Positions 47,411-56,344 of a DNA stretch of 56,344 bases are shown in pieces. The notes under the pieces were generated by a model, which had not been told where the DNA came from, did not search any database, and saw only the letters and a list, made by a program, of their open reading frames with translations. This DNA is from an uncultured Gammaproteobacteria bacterium (GTDB lineage Bacteria; Pseudomonadota; Gammaproteobacteria; Pseudomonadales; Azotimanducaceae_A), in assembly GCA_913049565.1 (NCBI GenBank), contig CAJWZG010000001.1:1-56344 (forward strand), written 5' to 3'. Each line of letters opens with the position of its first letter. The first letter of the stretch is position 1. The translations under genes were made by a program, and so were the position numbers.

Positions 47411-48142
47411 TCAAATGAGCCCACGAAGTTGAAACGACACCCACGCGCGGGCACCTAGAACAATGTGGTCGAGCAGTCTGATTTCCACTTCCGCCAAAAG
47501 ACGCGATAAGGAACGCGTTAGGGCGATATCTGCTTGGCTTGGTTCGGCATTTCCGGAGGGATGGTTATGGCAAATGATCGCAGCCGCAGCGTTAAGCTCA
47601 AGCCCTCGCTTTAGTACCTGCCTAGCGTGGACGTGGGTTCGATCAACAGACCCATGGAACAATATCTCGAAGGACAGTTTTTCGTGTTTGGCATTCAGAA
47701 AGAGGCAGGCGAAAGCCTCATGCTCCAAGCTGCCAATACGTTTACGGAGAAACACACCAACAGACTCTGGGTCACTAAAACGCTGGGTGCGGATCAACAC
47801 GGTTTCAACCTCACGAACACCAATCTCGTGGATTGCTTTAAGCTGCGTTGCCTTAGCCACACCTACACCATGTAAAGTCAGCAATTGTTCACAAGGTGCT
47901 GACAACAGTGCATCGATACCCCCGAACTCCTGCAACAAGCGCCTCGCCAACTGCACAGCATTTTCGCCCGGCACACCGCTACCTGAACAAATGGCGAGTA
48001 ATTCTGCTGTCGACATCTGGGCCGCTCCATAGCGAATCGGTCTAGCGCGCGGCTGCTCTTCTTCTAGCCAGTTTGCAATAACGCTGTCGTTCGCTTCGGT
48101 GTTAACCTTACCGCTTAGCTGTTCGGGGCGTTTTGACGCCAT
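47411..48142 (-). CDS. radC: RadC family JAB-domain protein
   Basis: A 243-residue protein with an N-terminal helix-hairpin-helix region ([22 protein letters not shown]) and a C-terminal JAMM/MPN-like domain whose metal motif is [16 protein letters not shown]. The family was first tied to DNA repair, but that role is disputed. It is divergent from coaBC across 57 bases, the usual radC/coaBC arrangement. Confidence 0.96.
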   Translation of the reverse strand: MASKRPEQLSGKVNTEANDSVIANWLEEEQPRARPIRYGAAQMSTAELLAICSGSGVPGENAVQLARRLLQEFGGIDALLSAPCEQLLTLHGVGVAKATQLKAIHEIGVREVETVLIRTQRFSDPESVGVFLRKRIGSLEHEAFACLFLNAKHEKLSFEILFHGSVDRTHVHARQVLKRGLELNAAAAIICHNHPSGNAEPSQADIALTRSLSRLLAEVEIRLLDHIVLGARAWVSFQLRGLI

Positions 48143-48199
48143 TTTTTCACCTTAATCCGATCGCGCTTTTTATTCGTGCACCACACTGAGGAATGGGCG

Positions 48200-49453
48200 A
48201 TGCCCAAAACACAGAACCTGTCAGGAAAGAACATTTTGCTCGGCGTTACAGGCGGAATCGCAGCCTTCAAAACGCCTATCCTTGTGCGCCAGCTCGTTGA
48301 AGCAGGTGCGTCGGTGCAGGTAGTGATGACCGAAAATGCGCACCACTTTGTTACCGCCACTACCCTTCAGGCCGTCAGCGGCAATCCAGTAAGAGAAACG
48401 CTTTGGGATTCTGAAGCTGAAGCCGCGATGGGTCATATCGAACTCGCGCGCTGGGCTGATCAAATACTCATTGCACCTGCAACCGCTAACGTGATCGCGC
48501 GCCTGGCACACGGTGACGCGTCGAACCTGCTGACGACGCTGTGTTTGGCAAGCCCCGCCCCGCTTAGCCTTGCACCAGCGATGAATCAACAAATGTTTCA
48601 GCACCCGGCTGTGCAAAGAAATTTGGCGGTACTCGCCGCCGACGGCTGCCAAATCATTGGCCCTGACTCAGGAGATCAAGCCTGCGGAGACGTTGGCCCC
48701 GGCCGAATGACCGAGCCCGAAGACTTAGTCGACGCTTTGAATGAAAACACCCGCTCTGCTAAAGCTAGCAGTATGGGCGCTACAAACCTATTACTCGGGA
48801 AAACGGTGATGGTCACCACCGGCCCAACTCGGGAAGCCATAGATCCGGTTCGTTACATCAGCAACCACAGCTCAGGTTTACAAGGATTGGCCATTGCCGA
48901 GGCAGCAAGGGAAGCCGGCGCAAAAGTCATTTTGATCGCTGGCCCCGGAGTCGCTGACGCTCACAGTGGCATGACGCGCATTGACGTGACTACTGCGCAA
49001 GAAATGCACGATCAAGTACATCTGCAGCTTGCGAGCACCGATATTTTTGTTGGCGTTGCAGCTGTTGCCGACTACCGACCGGCACTAGCTCAGGAACAGA
49101 AAATCAAACGACAAGGCAAAGAAGATCGGCATATGCAGCTGGATCTCGTCGAAAACCCGGACATCATTGCCAGCGTGGTCGCCTCGAAGCTGGTGGCTTT
49201 TGTTATCGGGTTTGCTGCGGAGACAAATAACACCCTGCAACATGCCCGAGAAAAAAGGCTACGCAAGGGTTTAGATGCCATCGCGGTCAACGATGTCTCG
49301 GATAATACGATTGGGTTTAATAGCGCAGATAACGCGGTCACGCTAATACACGAGGGCGGCGAAATTGAATTCGGCAAGCAGCCTAAACCCGTTATCGCTA
49401 ATCAACTCATTCAGCAGCTAGCGAACCTGCTTGATGCCAAAGCAAGCCAATAG
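48200..49453 (+). CDS. coaBC: Bifunctional phosphopantothenoylcysteine decarboxylase/synthetase (Dfp)
   Basis: A 417-residue bifunctional CoA enzyme. The flavoprotein CoaC half has [18 protein letters not shown], active-site [15 protein letters not shown] and PAMNQQMF; the CoaB half begins near residue 190 with [24 protein letters not shown] and [15 protein letters not shown] (48188-48193) lies six bases before the ATG at 48200; an earlier ATG in frame is less likely. The dut gene that usually follows is absent. Confidence 0.97.
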   Translation: MPKTQNLSGKNILLGVTGGIAAFKTPILVRQLVEAGASVQVVMTENAHHFVTATTLQAVSGNPVRETLWDSEAEAAMGHIELARWADQILIAPATANVIARLAHGDASNLLTTLCLASPAPLSLAPAMNQQMFQHPAVQRNLAVLAADGCQIIGPDSGDQACGDVGPGRMTEPEDLVDALNENTRSAKASSMGATNLLLGKTVMVTTGPTREAIDPVRYISNHSSGLQGLAIAEAAREAGAKVILIAGPGVADAHSGMTRIDVTTAQEMHDQVHLQLASTDIFVGVAAVADYRPALAQEQKIKRQGKEDRHMQLDLVENPDIIASVVASKLVAFVIGFAAETNNTLQHAREKRLRKGLDAIAVNDVSDNTIGFNSADNAVTLIHEGGEIEFGKQPKPVIANQLIQQLANLLDAKASQ

Positions 49454-49486
49454 CGCACTAAGCAACAACAAGGAAACGAATTTAGG

Positions 49487-50878
49487 ATGATCGATTCAAC
49501 CCTACCCATTGTTACCGACCCGGGTATTTTTCGTGCCTACGATATTCGCGGAATCACCACTGAGAATCTGACAGAAGAGATGGTGTATTGGATTGGTCGA
49601 AGCTTTGCCACTTCTGCGATAGCGGAAAAGCAACAAACCGCCATCGTAGGAAGAGACGGCCGCCTCTCAAGCCAGGGGCTTGAAGCATCCCTAAGCAGGG
49701 GTCTGTGTGATGGCGGGATGGATGTTATCAGTGTGGGCCTATTGCCGACTCCGCTGCTGTACTTTGCGACTCACGAGCTGCAAACGGGCACCGGCATCAT
49801 GATCACAGGAAGCCATAATCCGCCCGAGTACAATGGTCTCAAAATGATGGTCGATGGAGTGACTTTGGCAGAGGAGCGCATTCAATCTCTATTACACAAC
49901 CTGCAAAACAACACGCTTAGCGAAGGCAGTGGTACCGTTTCCCATTCCGACATCGTGCCGCAATTTATTGAAAAAATGCTACCCATTTGCCAACTCGACC
50001 GACCGCTCAAAGTGGTGGTCGATTGCGGTAACGGCGTTGCTGGCGGAGTCGCTCCGGCAATCATCGAGGCACTTGGCTGCGATGTGACTCCCTTGTTTTG
50101 CGAGGTTGACGGCCATTTCCCTAATCATCACCCAGACCCTGCAGAACCGGAGAACTTGAAGGATTTAATCGCCAAGGTAAAAGAGATCGGCGCAGATGTC
50201 GGACTTGCTTTCGATGGTGATGGCGATCGCTTAGGCGTCGTCACGCCGGCCGGCGAGATCATTTGGCCTGACAAGCTGATGATGTTTTTTGCCGAGGACA
50301 TTTGTCCACGTCATCCCGGCGAAACCGTTATCTTCGACGTAAAGTGCAGCAGACACCTAGCCGCTGTCATTCAAGCAGCGGGAGGAAAGCCTTTGATGTG
50401 GAAAACCGGACACTCCCACATTAAGGCAAAGATCAAAGAAACACAGTCACCCTTAGCAGGTGAATTCAGCGGGCATCTATGCATCGTAGAAAACTGGTAT
50501 GGCTTTGATGACGCCATTTTTGCTGCAGGCCGCCTGTTGCAGTTGTTGAGTCAAACCGAAGCCAGCGCTGACGAATGTTTCGCTAGGTACCCTGTTACTG
50601 TGACGACGCCAGAGATAAAGATTCAAACCACAGAAGAACATAAATTCACGGTGATGCAGAGTCTGTCTGCGGTGGGCGATTTTGGCGCAGGTCAAATCAC
50701 TGACATCGATGGTATTCGCGTTGATTTTGATAAGGGATGGGGCTTGATCCGTCCGTCTAATACAAGCCCGGTTTTGTCGCTGCGATTCGAAGCCGACTCC
50801 GAAGCAGATTTGGCAGAGATTCAAGCTTTATTCCAAACCCAGTTGCAAAAAGTGGATAGCTCGCTGGCATTTCGATAA
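49487..50878 (+). CDS. algC: Phosphomannomutase/phosphoglucomutase AlgC
   Basis: A 463-residue alpha-D-phosphohexomutase. The phosphoserine is Ser109 in MITGSHNPPEYNGLK, the metal loop is DGDGDR (Asp243, Asp245, Asp247), the sugar-binding loop contains GEFSGH, and the C-terminal phosphate loop is RPSNTSP. It supplies precursors for LPS and exopolysaccharide. Position before argB matches Pseudomonas. A terminator follows. Confidence 0.95.
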   Translation: MIDSTLPIVTDPGIFRAYDIRGITTENLTEEMVYWIGRSFATSAIAEKQQTAIVGRDGRLSSQGLEASLSRGLCDGGMDVISVGLLPTPLLYFATHELQTGTGIMITGSHNPPEYNGLKMMVDGVTLAEERIQSLLHNLQNNTLSEGSGTVSHSDIVPQFIEKMLPICQLDRPLKVVVDCGNGVAGGVAPAIIEALGCDVTPLFCEVDGHFPNHHPDPAEPENLKDLIAKVKEIGADVGLAFDGDGDRLGVVTPAGEIIWPDKLMMFFAEDICPRHPGETVIFDVKCSRHLAAVIQAAGGKPLMWKTGHSHIKAKIKETQSPLAGEFSGHLCIVENWYGFDDAIFAAGRLLQLLSQTEASADECFARYPVTVTTPEIKIQTTEEHKFTVMQSLSAVGDFGAGQITDIDGIRVDFDKGWGLIRPSNTSPVLSLRFEADSEADLAEIQALFQTQLQKVDSSLAFR

Positions 50879-50890
50879 ATCCGAACAACA

Positions 50891-50917
50891 CCCGCTATCT
50901 TTGCTGAGCGGGCATTT
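50891..50917 (+). terminator. Rho-independent terminator after algC
   Basis: CCCGCT (50891-50896) pairs with AGCGGG (50907-50912) across a ten-base loop, followed by CATTTTATT. It starts 12 bases after the algC stop. Confidence 0.75.
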
Positions 50918-50919
50918 TA

Positions 50920-50983
50920 TTGATCGAAGCAACTGCTGGTCAGAACAACTATTGATCAGAGCTATTTTTGATCGGAACAACTA
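50920..50983 (+). repeat. Four tandem 16-bp imperfect repeats in the argB leader
   Basis: Exact 16-base period: TTGATCGAAGCAACTG (50920), CTGGTCAGAACAACTA (50936), TTGATCAGAGCTATTT (50952), TTGATCGGAACAACTA (50968). The consensus is about TTGATCAGAACAACTA. The array begins just after the algC terminator and ends directly before the argB ribosome binding site AGGAGC. It does not match an ArgR box as I know it. Confidence 0.8.
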
Positions 50984-50984
50984 G

Positions 50985-52485
<1,501 letters not shown>

Positions 52486-52492
52486 GACTGCA

Positions 52493-53134
52493 TTACACCG
52501 AGCAGTACTGATCGACATAGACCTGCATGGCGCTTAACGAAGCTGATGCCTTGTCGGATCGCTGCAAATAAGCCAAAACATCGGATACATGGGCAATGCT
52601 CGATACCGGCGCGCTGAGTTCCTGGGCTAACCCAGTTACGGCGGTACTTGTCGCACCATCCATTACCTCAGCCCGGTCCATTGCGATTACCACGCCTGCA
52701 ATCTCAGCACCTTCCGACTGCACCAGTTCAGCAGCTTCTCGGATAGCCTTACCCGAGGTCAACACGTCATCAAGCATCAGTACCCGCCCGGCAACTGGAG
52801 CACCAACCAGCAAACCACCCTCTCCGTGATCTTTCGGTTCTTTACGATTGAACGCGACACCCACGTCGATTCCTCGTCGTGCAAACGCCAGTGACGTCGC
52901 AACCGCGATCGGAATTCCTTTATATGCGGGGCCAAACAGCAGATCAAAATCAACGCCCGATTGTTGTATCGCGTCCGCATAGGCCTCGCCAAGCTGGGCA
53001 AATGCAGCGCCACTGGCCACCGAACCTAAGTTAAAAAAATAGGGGCTTTGGCGGCCAGAGTTCAGAGTAAAGTCACCAAACTTCAGTACAGATTGCTCAA
53101 CCAAGAATTCAATAAAAACTTGCTTGTCCGACAT
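52493..53134 (-). CDS. pyrE: Orotate phosphoribosyltransferase
   Basis: A 213-residue enzyme that adds PRPP to orotate in UMP synthesis. It starts MSDKQVFIEFLVEQSVLKFGDF and has SGRQSPYFFNLG, YKGIPIAVATSLA, FNRKEPKDHGEGG and the PRPP motif VLMLDDVLTSGKAI. The ATG at 53134 has GGAAGGA upstream; the longer frame reads back into rph. It follows rph by 10 bases. E. coli pyrE is attenuated through the rph end; no obvious attenuator is seen here. Confidence 0.96.
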   Translation of the reverse strand: MSDKQVFIEFLVEQSVLKFGDFTLNSGRQSPYFFNLGSVASGAAFAQLGEAYADAIQQSGVDFDLLFGPAYKGIPIAVATSLAFARRGIDVGVAFNRKEPKDHGEGGLLVGAPVAGRVLMLDDVLTSGKAIREAAELVQSEGAEIAGVVIAMDRAEVMDGATSTAVTGLAQELSAPVSSIAHVSDVLAYLQRSDKASASLSAMQVYVDQYCSV

Positions 53135-53144
53135 CAGTCCTTCC

Positions 53145-53840
53145 TTAACTTCGAGCTGCTTGCTGAAGTTGCAGCAGTTCTTCCGTGCCTTTTTCTGCAA
53201 GATCAATCAGTGCAGCGAGTTCGTCCTTGGTGAATGGCGCCGCTTCACCAGTACCCTGCAGCTCGATAAACCCATCGCCTAATCGAACAACGTTCATATC
53301 GGTTTCCGCATTAGAATCTTCCGCGTAATCAAGATCGAGTACCGGAGTGCCTTTATAGATACCAACGCTCACCGACGAGACGAACCCCACCAGTGCGTCT
53401 TCGGCAGGAATACTGTGCAAAGCATCAGCTAGCGCTAATGCGCCGCCGGTAATTGACGCTGTACGTGTACCGCCGTCTGCTTGAATCACATCGCAGTCTA
53501 TACGAATAGTTCGCTCACCGAGTTTCTTCATATCCACCATCGCTCGCAACGAACGACCGATCAGACGCTGAATCTCAACCGTTCGGCCATTTTGTTTACC
53601 CCGAGCAGCCTCGCGATCATTGCGGGTATTAGTAGCGCCGGGCAGCATGCCGTATTCAGCGGTCACCCAGCCCTCGCCGCGTCCACGCAAAAAACCGGGT
53701 ACGGAATTCTCAACAGACGCAGTACAGATCACTTTGGTGTCGCCAAACGCCACCAGCACCGACCCCGCAGCATGTTTTGTAAACTGTCGGGTAAAGCTGA
53801 TGTTTCGCAATTCGTTATTGGCTCGTCCGCTGGGTCGCAT
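53145..53840 (-). CDS. rph: Ribonuclease PH
   Basis: A 231-residue phosphorolytic exoribonuclease that trims tRNA 3' ends. It begins [18 protein letters not shown] and has [50 protein letters not shown] and [18 protein letters not shown]. The ATG at 53840 is preceded by AAGGAGA; the open frame upstream lies in the rph/yicC promoter region. It is intact, unlike the frameshifted rph of E. coli K-12. Confidence 0.97.
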   Translation of the reverse strand: MRPSGRANNELRNISFTRQFTKHAAGSVLVAFGDTKVICTASVENSVPGFLRGRGEGWVTAEYGMLPGATNTRNDREAARGKQNGRTVEIQRLIGRSLRAMVDMKKLGERTIRIDCDVIQADGGTRTASITGGALALADALHSIPAEDALVGFVSSVSVGIYKGTPVLDLDYAEDSNAETDMNVVRLGDGFIELQGTGEAAPFTKDELAALIDLAEKGTEELLQLQQAARS

Positions 53841-54004
53841 GAAGTCTCCTTGTCTGTTTGGCAAGCATTCGATTTGCTTACCATTAAAGTGTCGCGAACG
53901 GTAAGGAAGATGAGACATCGACACAATACCAATTTACCTCAATCGCTTTTATCGGCTTTCGGAATGATACGGTAGACTGCCCGTTTAATTCTTCGGCACC
54001 TCGT

Positions 54005-54874
54005 ATGAGCACTGTGTACAGTATGACTGGCTTCGCCAGAGTCGAAAAACAGAATTCTCACTATCAGCTTGTTTGGGAGATCAAATCGGTCAATCAACGC
54101 TTCCTAGAGACCTCTTTTCGAATACCAGATTCGTTGCGTGGTATCGAACAGCCTTTGAGGGAGAAAGCGCGCAAAGCGATTGCGCGAGGCAAGCTCGATG
54201 CAACGCTTCACCTCGTTGAATATCAGCATGACCTATCCCTAAACGTAAACGACACGTTGCTTGACACATTATTGAAGAATTCAAAGCTCATCGCGATGAA
54301 GGCGCCTGATGCCGCACCGATTTCTCAGGATCAATTGCTAGCTTGGCCCGGAATGCTATTAAGCACAGACGCAGGCCAGGAAGATATTGCTGACTCGGCC
54401 ACTCGGCTTTTTGACGAAGGCTTGGAGCAACTGATTGCATCACGAGCGCTAGAAGGCGGCAAACTACAGCAGATCATCAGTGCCAACTTGAATGCCATTA
54501 AATCTCAGCTAACCCAATTGGCGCCGGTCGCTTCGGCCTTGCCTGATTTGCAGCGTTCAAGATTACAGGAGCGCGTGGATGAGCTCGTCACAAAGGTAGA
54601 CACGGAAAGAATAGCGCAAGAAGTGGCGCTGCTCGCCCAGAAGGCTGACATCCGCGAAGAACTCGACCGGCTAAACATTAATGTTGAGCAGGGTTTAAGT
54701 CTTATCAATGGTTCCGGCCCACATGGTCGAAGGCTGGATTTTTTATCCCAAGAGCTCAACCGGGAGGCAAATACGCTTGGGGCCAAATCAATTTGCCGGG
54801 AGACATCTGACGCTTCCATTGAACTCAAAGTCGTCATTGAGCAGATTCGCGAGCAAGTACAAAACATTGAATAG
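54005..54874 (+). CDS. yicC: YicC family endoribonuclease-like protein
   Basis: A 289-residue protein beginning VYSMTGFARVEKQNSHYQLVWEIKSVNQRFLE, with a C-terminal DUF1732 region (GRRLDFLSQELNREANTLGAKS). The family has recently been assigned endoribonuclease activity in E. coli and Bacillus (YicC/YloC). It diverges from rph across 164 bases and precedes gmk, the usual order. Confidence 0.96.
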   Translation: MSTVYSMTGFARVEKQNSHYQLVWEIKSVNQRFLETSFRIPDSLRGIEQPLREKARKAIARGKLDATLHLVEYQHDLSLNVNDTLLDTLLKNSKLIAMKAPDAAPISQDQLLAWPGMLLSTDAGQEDIADSATRLFDEGLEQLIASRALEGGKLQQIISANLNAIKSQLTQLAPVASALPDLQRSRLQERVDELVTKVDTERIAQEVALLAQKADIREELDRLNINVEQGLSLINGSGPHGRRLDFLSQELNREANTLGAKSICRETSDASIELKVVIEQIREQVQNIE

Positions 54875-54926
54875 GCAACGTCAGTTCATCGATCTTGTCG
54901 ATTTCTGGTCAAAGACGACTAACTCC

Positions 54927-54950
54927 GATTAAACTGCATTTAATCGTTTT
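54927..54950 (+). terminator. AT-rich hairpin with short T-run between yicC and gmk
   Basis: GATTAAA, loop CTGCA, TTTAATC, then GTTTT. It is a weak stem, so it may be a weak terminator or an operator-like dyad. Confidence 0.35.
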
Positions 54951-54994
54951 ACGACGGCAAGAAATCAACCCGACAGAAATCATCGAAAAGAACA

Positions 54995-55609
54995 ATGATC
55001 CAAACAGGCAACTTATTTCTCGTCTCTGCCCCTTCTGGTGCCGGAAAAACTTCCTTGGTTAACGCAGCCCTCGCGCAGGACACACAGTTGGTTGTCTCTG
55101 TCAGCCATACCACCCGGCCAGCCAGAGGCGGTGAAGTTGACGGCGAGAACTACTATTTCGTCGACGAGCAGTCGTTCGTTCAGATGATCGCGGATGACAA
55201 CTTTGTCGAACACGCTAACGTCTTTGGAAAACGCTACGGCACGTCGAAAAAAGAAGTTGAAACTAAGCGAAGTGCGGGCAAGGACGTCATTCTAGAAATT
55301 GATTGGCAAGGCGCCCAACAAGTACGAGACCTGATGCCTGAGGCCGTCAGCATTTTTATATTGCCGCCGTCTATTGAAGAGCTGACTTCAAGACTCACGA
55401 CGCGGGGCGAAGACAGCGCTGAGAGCATCGCAAAACGCTTGAGCGAAGCTAAGCTAGATATGTCTCAAGCGCCAAATTTCGAATATCTGGTAATCAACGA
55501 TGATTTTGATCAAGCAGTGAGGCATTTTCTCAGCATAACGAGCAGTGCGCGGCTGACAAAAACCGTTCAGCTTCGCCGATCGAGTATCCAAGCGTTAGTT
55601 GGCGGGTAA
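54995..55609 (+). CDS. gmk: Guanylate kinase
   Basis: A 204-residue nucleoside monophosphate kinase. The P-loop is SAPSGAGKTSLV, followed by SHTTRPARGGEVDGENYYFV and EIDWQGAQQVR, with the lid region TTRGEDSAESIAKRL. It precedes rpoZ and spoT, the classic gmk-rpoZ-spoT operon linking GTP supply to the stringent response. Confidence 0.97.
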   Translation: MIQTGNLFLVSAPSGAGKTSLVNAALAQDTQLVVSVSHTTRPARGGEVDGENYYFVDEQSFVQMIADDNFVEHANVFGKRYGTSKKEVETKRSAGKDVILEIDWQGAQQVRDLMPEAVSIFILPPSIEELTSRLTTRGEDSAESIAKRLSEAKLDMSQAPNFEYLVINDDFDQAVRHFLSITSSARLTKTVQLRRSSIQALVGG

Positions 55610-55687
55610 CTTCGACTGGCCTACCTTGTGTTAGAGATGACCCGCCTGTATTCTGTGGGGTACTTTATTCAGTACGACGAGAACCCC

Positions 55688-55984
55688 ATGGCGCGTATTA
55701 CAGTTGAAGATTGCTTAGACCACGTAGACAACCGGTTCGACTTGGTAATGCTCGCCAGTCGCCGCGCACGGGCTTTGCGTAACTACAACACCGAAGCCTT
55801 GGTCGACGAAGAAAACGACAAGCCCACGGTAATCGCGTTGCGCGAGATCGCCAAAGGCGTCATGAGCCACGAGTTGCTCGACAGCCAAGAAATTAAGCCA
55901 GACGATGAAGAAGTTGCTACCGACTTTAGCCTAACGAGCCTGAATGCCGGTCGATTAGGAGACGATGAGCCTGCCGCAGGCTGA
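55688..55984 (+). CDS. rpoZ: RNA polymerase omega subunit
   Basis: A 98-residue subunit beginning [30 protein letters not shown], the standard omega start that also forms part of the ppGpp site 1 on RNA polymerase. The start at 55688 is chosen over upstream in-frame codons for this reason. It has an acidic C-terminal tail and overlaps the spoT start by about 20 bases. Confidence 0.96.
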   Translation: MARITVEDCLDHVDNRFDLVMLASRRARALRNYNTEALVDEENDKPTVIALREIAKGVMSHELLDSQEIKPDDEEVATDFSLTSLNAGRLGDDEPAAG

Positions 55985-56344
55985 GGCTCGCCAAGAGTCA
56001 TACTTTGTCGCCCAACTGGCGGCCGAGGCCAAACGACCTGATGTCGCGGCGCCCGCTACTATTGACTCACTCATTGACCATCTCTCCTATCTCAGCGAAG
56101 ACGAAATTGGTCTAGTTAGACAGGCCCATAGCTACGCAAGTGAAGCCCACTCCGGCCAGTTCCGTCGTACCGGCCACGACTACATTACTCATCCCACCGC
56201 CGTCGCTTTGATCCTCGCTCATATGAATATGGATCATCAATCCGTAATGGCCGCTTTACTGCATGACGTAATTGAGGATTCGGAAGTTAATCGAGCCAAC
56301 CTCGGCGATCTCTTCGGCAACTCTGTGGCTGAGATTGTCGATGG
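55965..56344 (+). CDS. spoT: Bifunctional (p)ppGpp synthetase/hydrolase SpoT, 5' part only
   Basis: The first 126 codons of a RelA/SpoT homologue, cut by the window end. After a roughly 30-residue lead (from [10 protein letters not shown]), the segment [20 protein letters not shown] and the HD-hydrolase motif [14 protein letters not shown] are present, so the hydrolase domain is of active type. The start is inferred from AGGAG at 55957-55961, which lies close to the ATG. Confidence 0.94.
   Translation, partial: MSLPQAEARQESYFVAQLAAEAKRPDVAAPATIDSLIDHLSYLSEDEIGLVRQAHSYASEAHSGQFRRTGHDYITHPTAVALILAHMNMDHQSVMAALLHDVIEDSEVNRANLGDLFGNSVAEIVD

Noticed and set aside
50920..50983. ArgR operator before argB
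   Set aside because: The repeats lack the ArgR-box pattern of AT-rich TGAAT/ATTCA arms.
50920..50983. CRISPR-like array
   Set aside because: The units are 16 bases, directly abutting and imperfect, with no spacers.

Overview
The window is a 56 kb stretch of gammaproteobacterial core chromosome, dense and almost entirely coding. I see no insertion sequence, prophage, CRISPR array, tRNA or rRNA. Gene order resembles pseudomonads and their marine relatives: rppH-ptsP, ygfB-pepP-ubiH, zapA-6S RNA-fthC, rpiA/ilvA, gshB-tonB-yqgE-ruvX, yggS-proC-yggT-metX-metW, rdgB-hemW, rpoH-ftsX-ftsE-ftsY, rpmB-rpmG, radC-coaBC-algC-argB, and slmA/pyrE/rph/yicC/gmk/rpoZ/spoT. The species cannot be fixed from sequence reading alone. 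Many usual neighbours are missing from otherwise familiar blocks (pilT/pilU, pilGHIJ-chpA, pyrRBC, dut, ahcY, gapA, pyk), which fits a compact genome of a free-living, probably aquatic bacterium.

Layout. (1) 0.1-6.8 kb: a glutathione transferase and a divergent SDR-like protein that has lost its catalytic residues; rppH-ptsP; a DUF255/thioredoxin-like protein. (2) 6.8-14.7 kb, leftward: a glycine cleavage cluster gcvT-gcvH-gcvPA-gcvPB with a split P-protein, preceded by ygfB-pepP-ubiH. (3) 14.9-17.0 kb, rightward: a small coiled-coil protein, zapA, 6S RNA, fthC (5-formyl-THF cyclo-ligase) and def. Glycine cleavage and fthC both feed one-carbon metabolism. (4) 17.0-27.0 kb: ilvA diverging from rpiA, a membrane protein, an FAD dehydrogenase, a hydrolase, and the sugar-phosphate genes tkt-pgk-fba. 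(5) 27.1-29.9 kb: metK-metF-rsmE. (6) 29.9-39.8 kb: a ChpA-like orphan, then a long rightward series of short-spaced or overlapping housekeeping genes from gshB to hemW. (7) 39.8-44.7 kb, leftward: trmB, DUF423, rpoH, ftsX, ftsE, ftsY. (8) 44.8-56.3 kb: rsmD-coaD; mutM-rpmG-rpmB; radC; coaBC-algC-argB-slmA; pyrE; rph; yicC-gmk-rpoZ-spoT, with spoT cut by the window end.

The strongest observations are these. rpiA has no ATG, GTG or TTG start: a complete, conserved N-terminus follows an ATC codon with a well-placed Shine-Dalgarno. A perfect CIRCE operator (9-9-9) overlaps the likely rpoH promoter, putting the heat-shock sigma factor under probable HrcA control. An orphan ChpA-like protein sits between rsmE and gshB, exactly where pseudomonads carry the Pil-Chp cluster. 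Four tandem 16-bp repeats fill the argB leader. The metK-metF junction has mutually exclusive hairpins that include the metF ribosome binding site. I found no clearly new multi-gene system; the novelty here is in regulation and in degenerate or missing parts of conserved loci.
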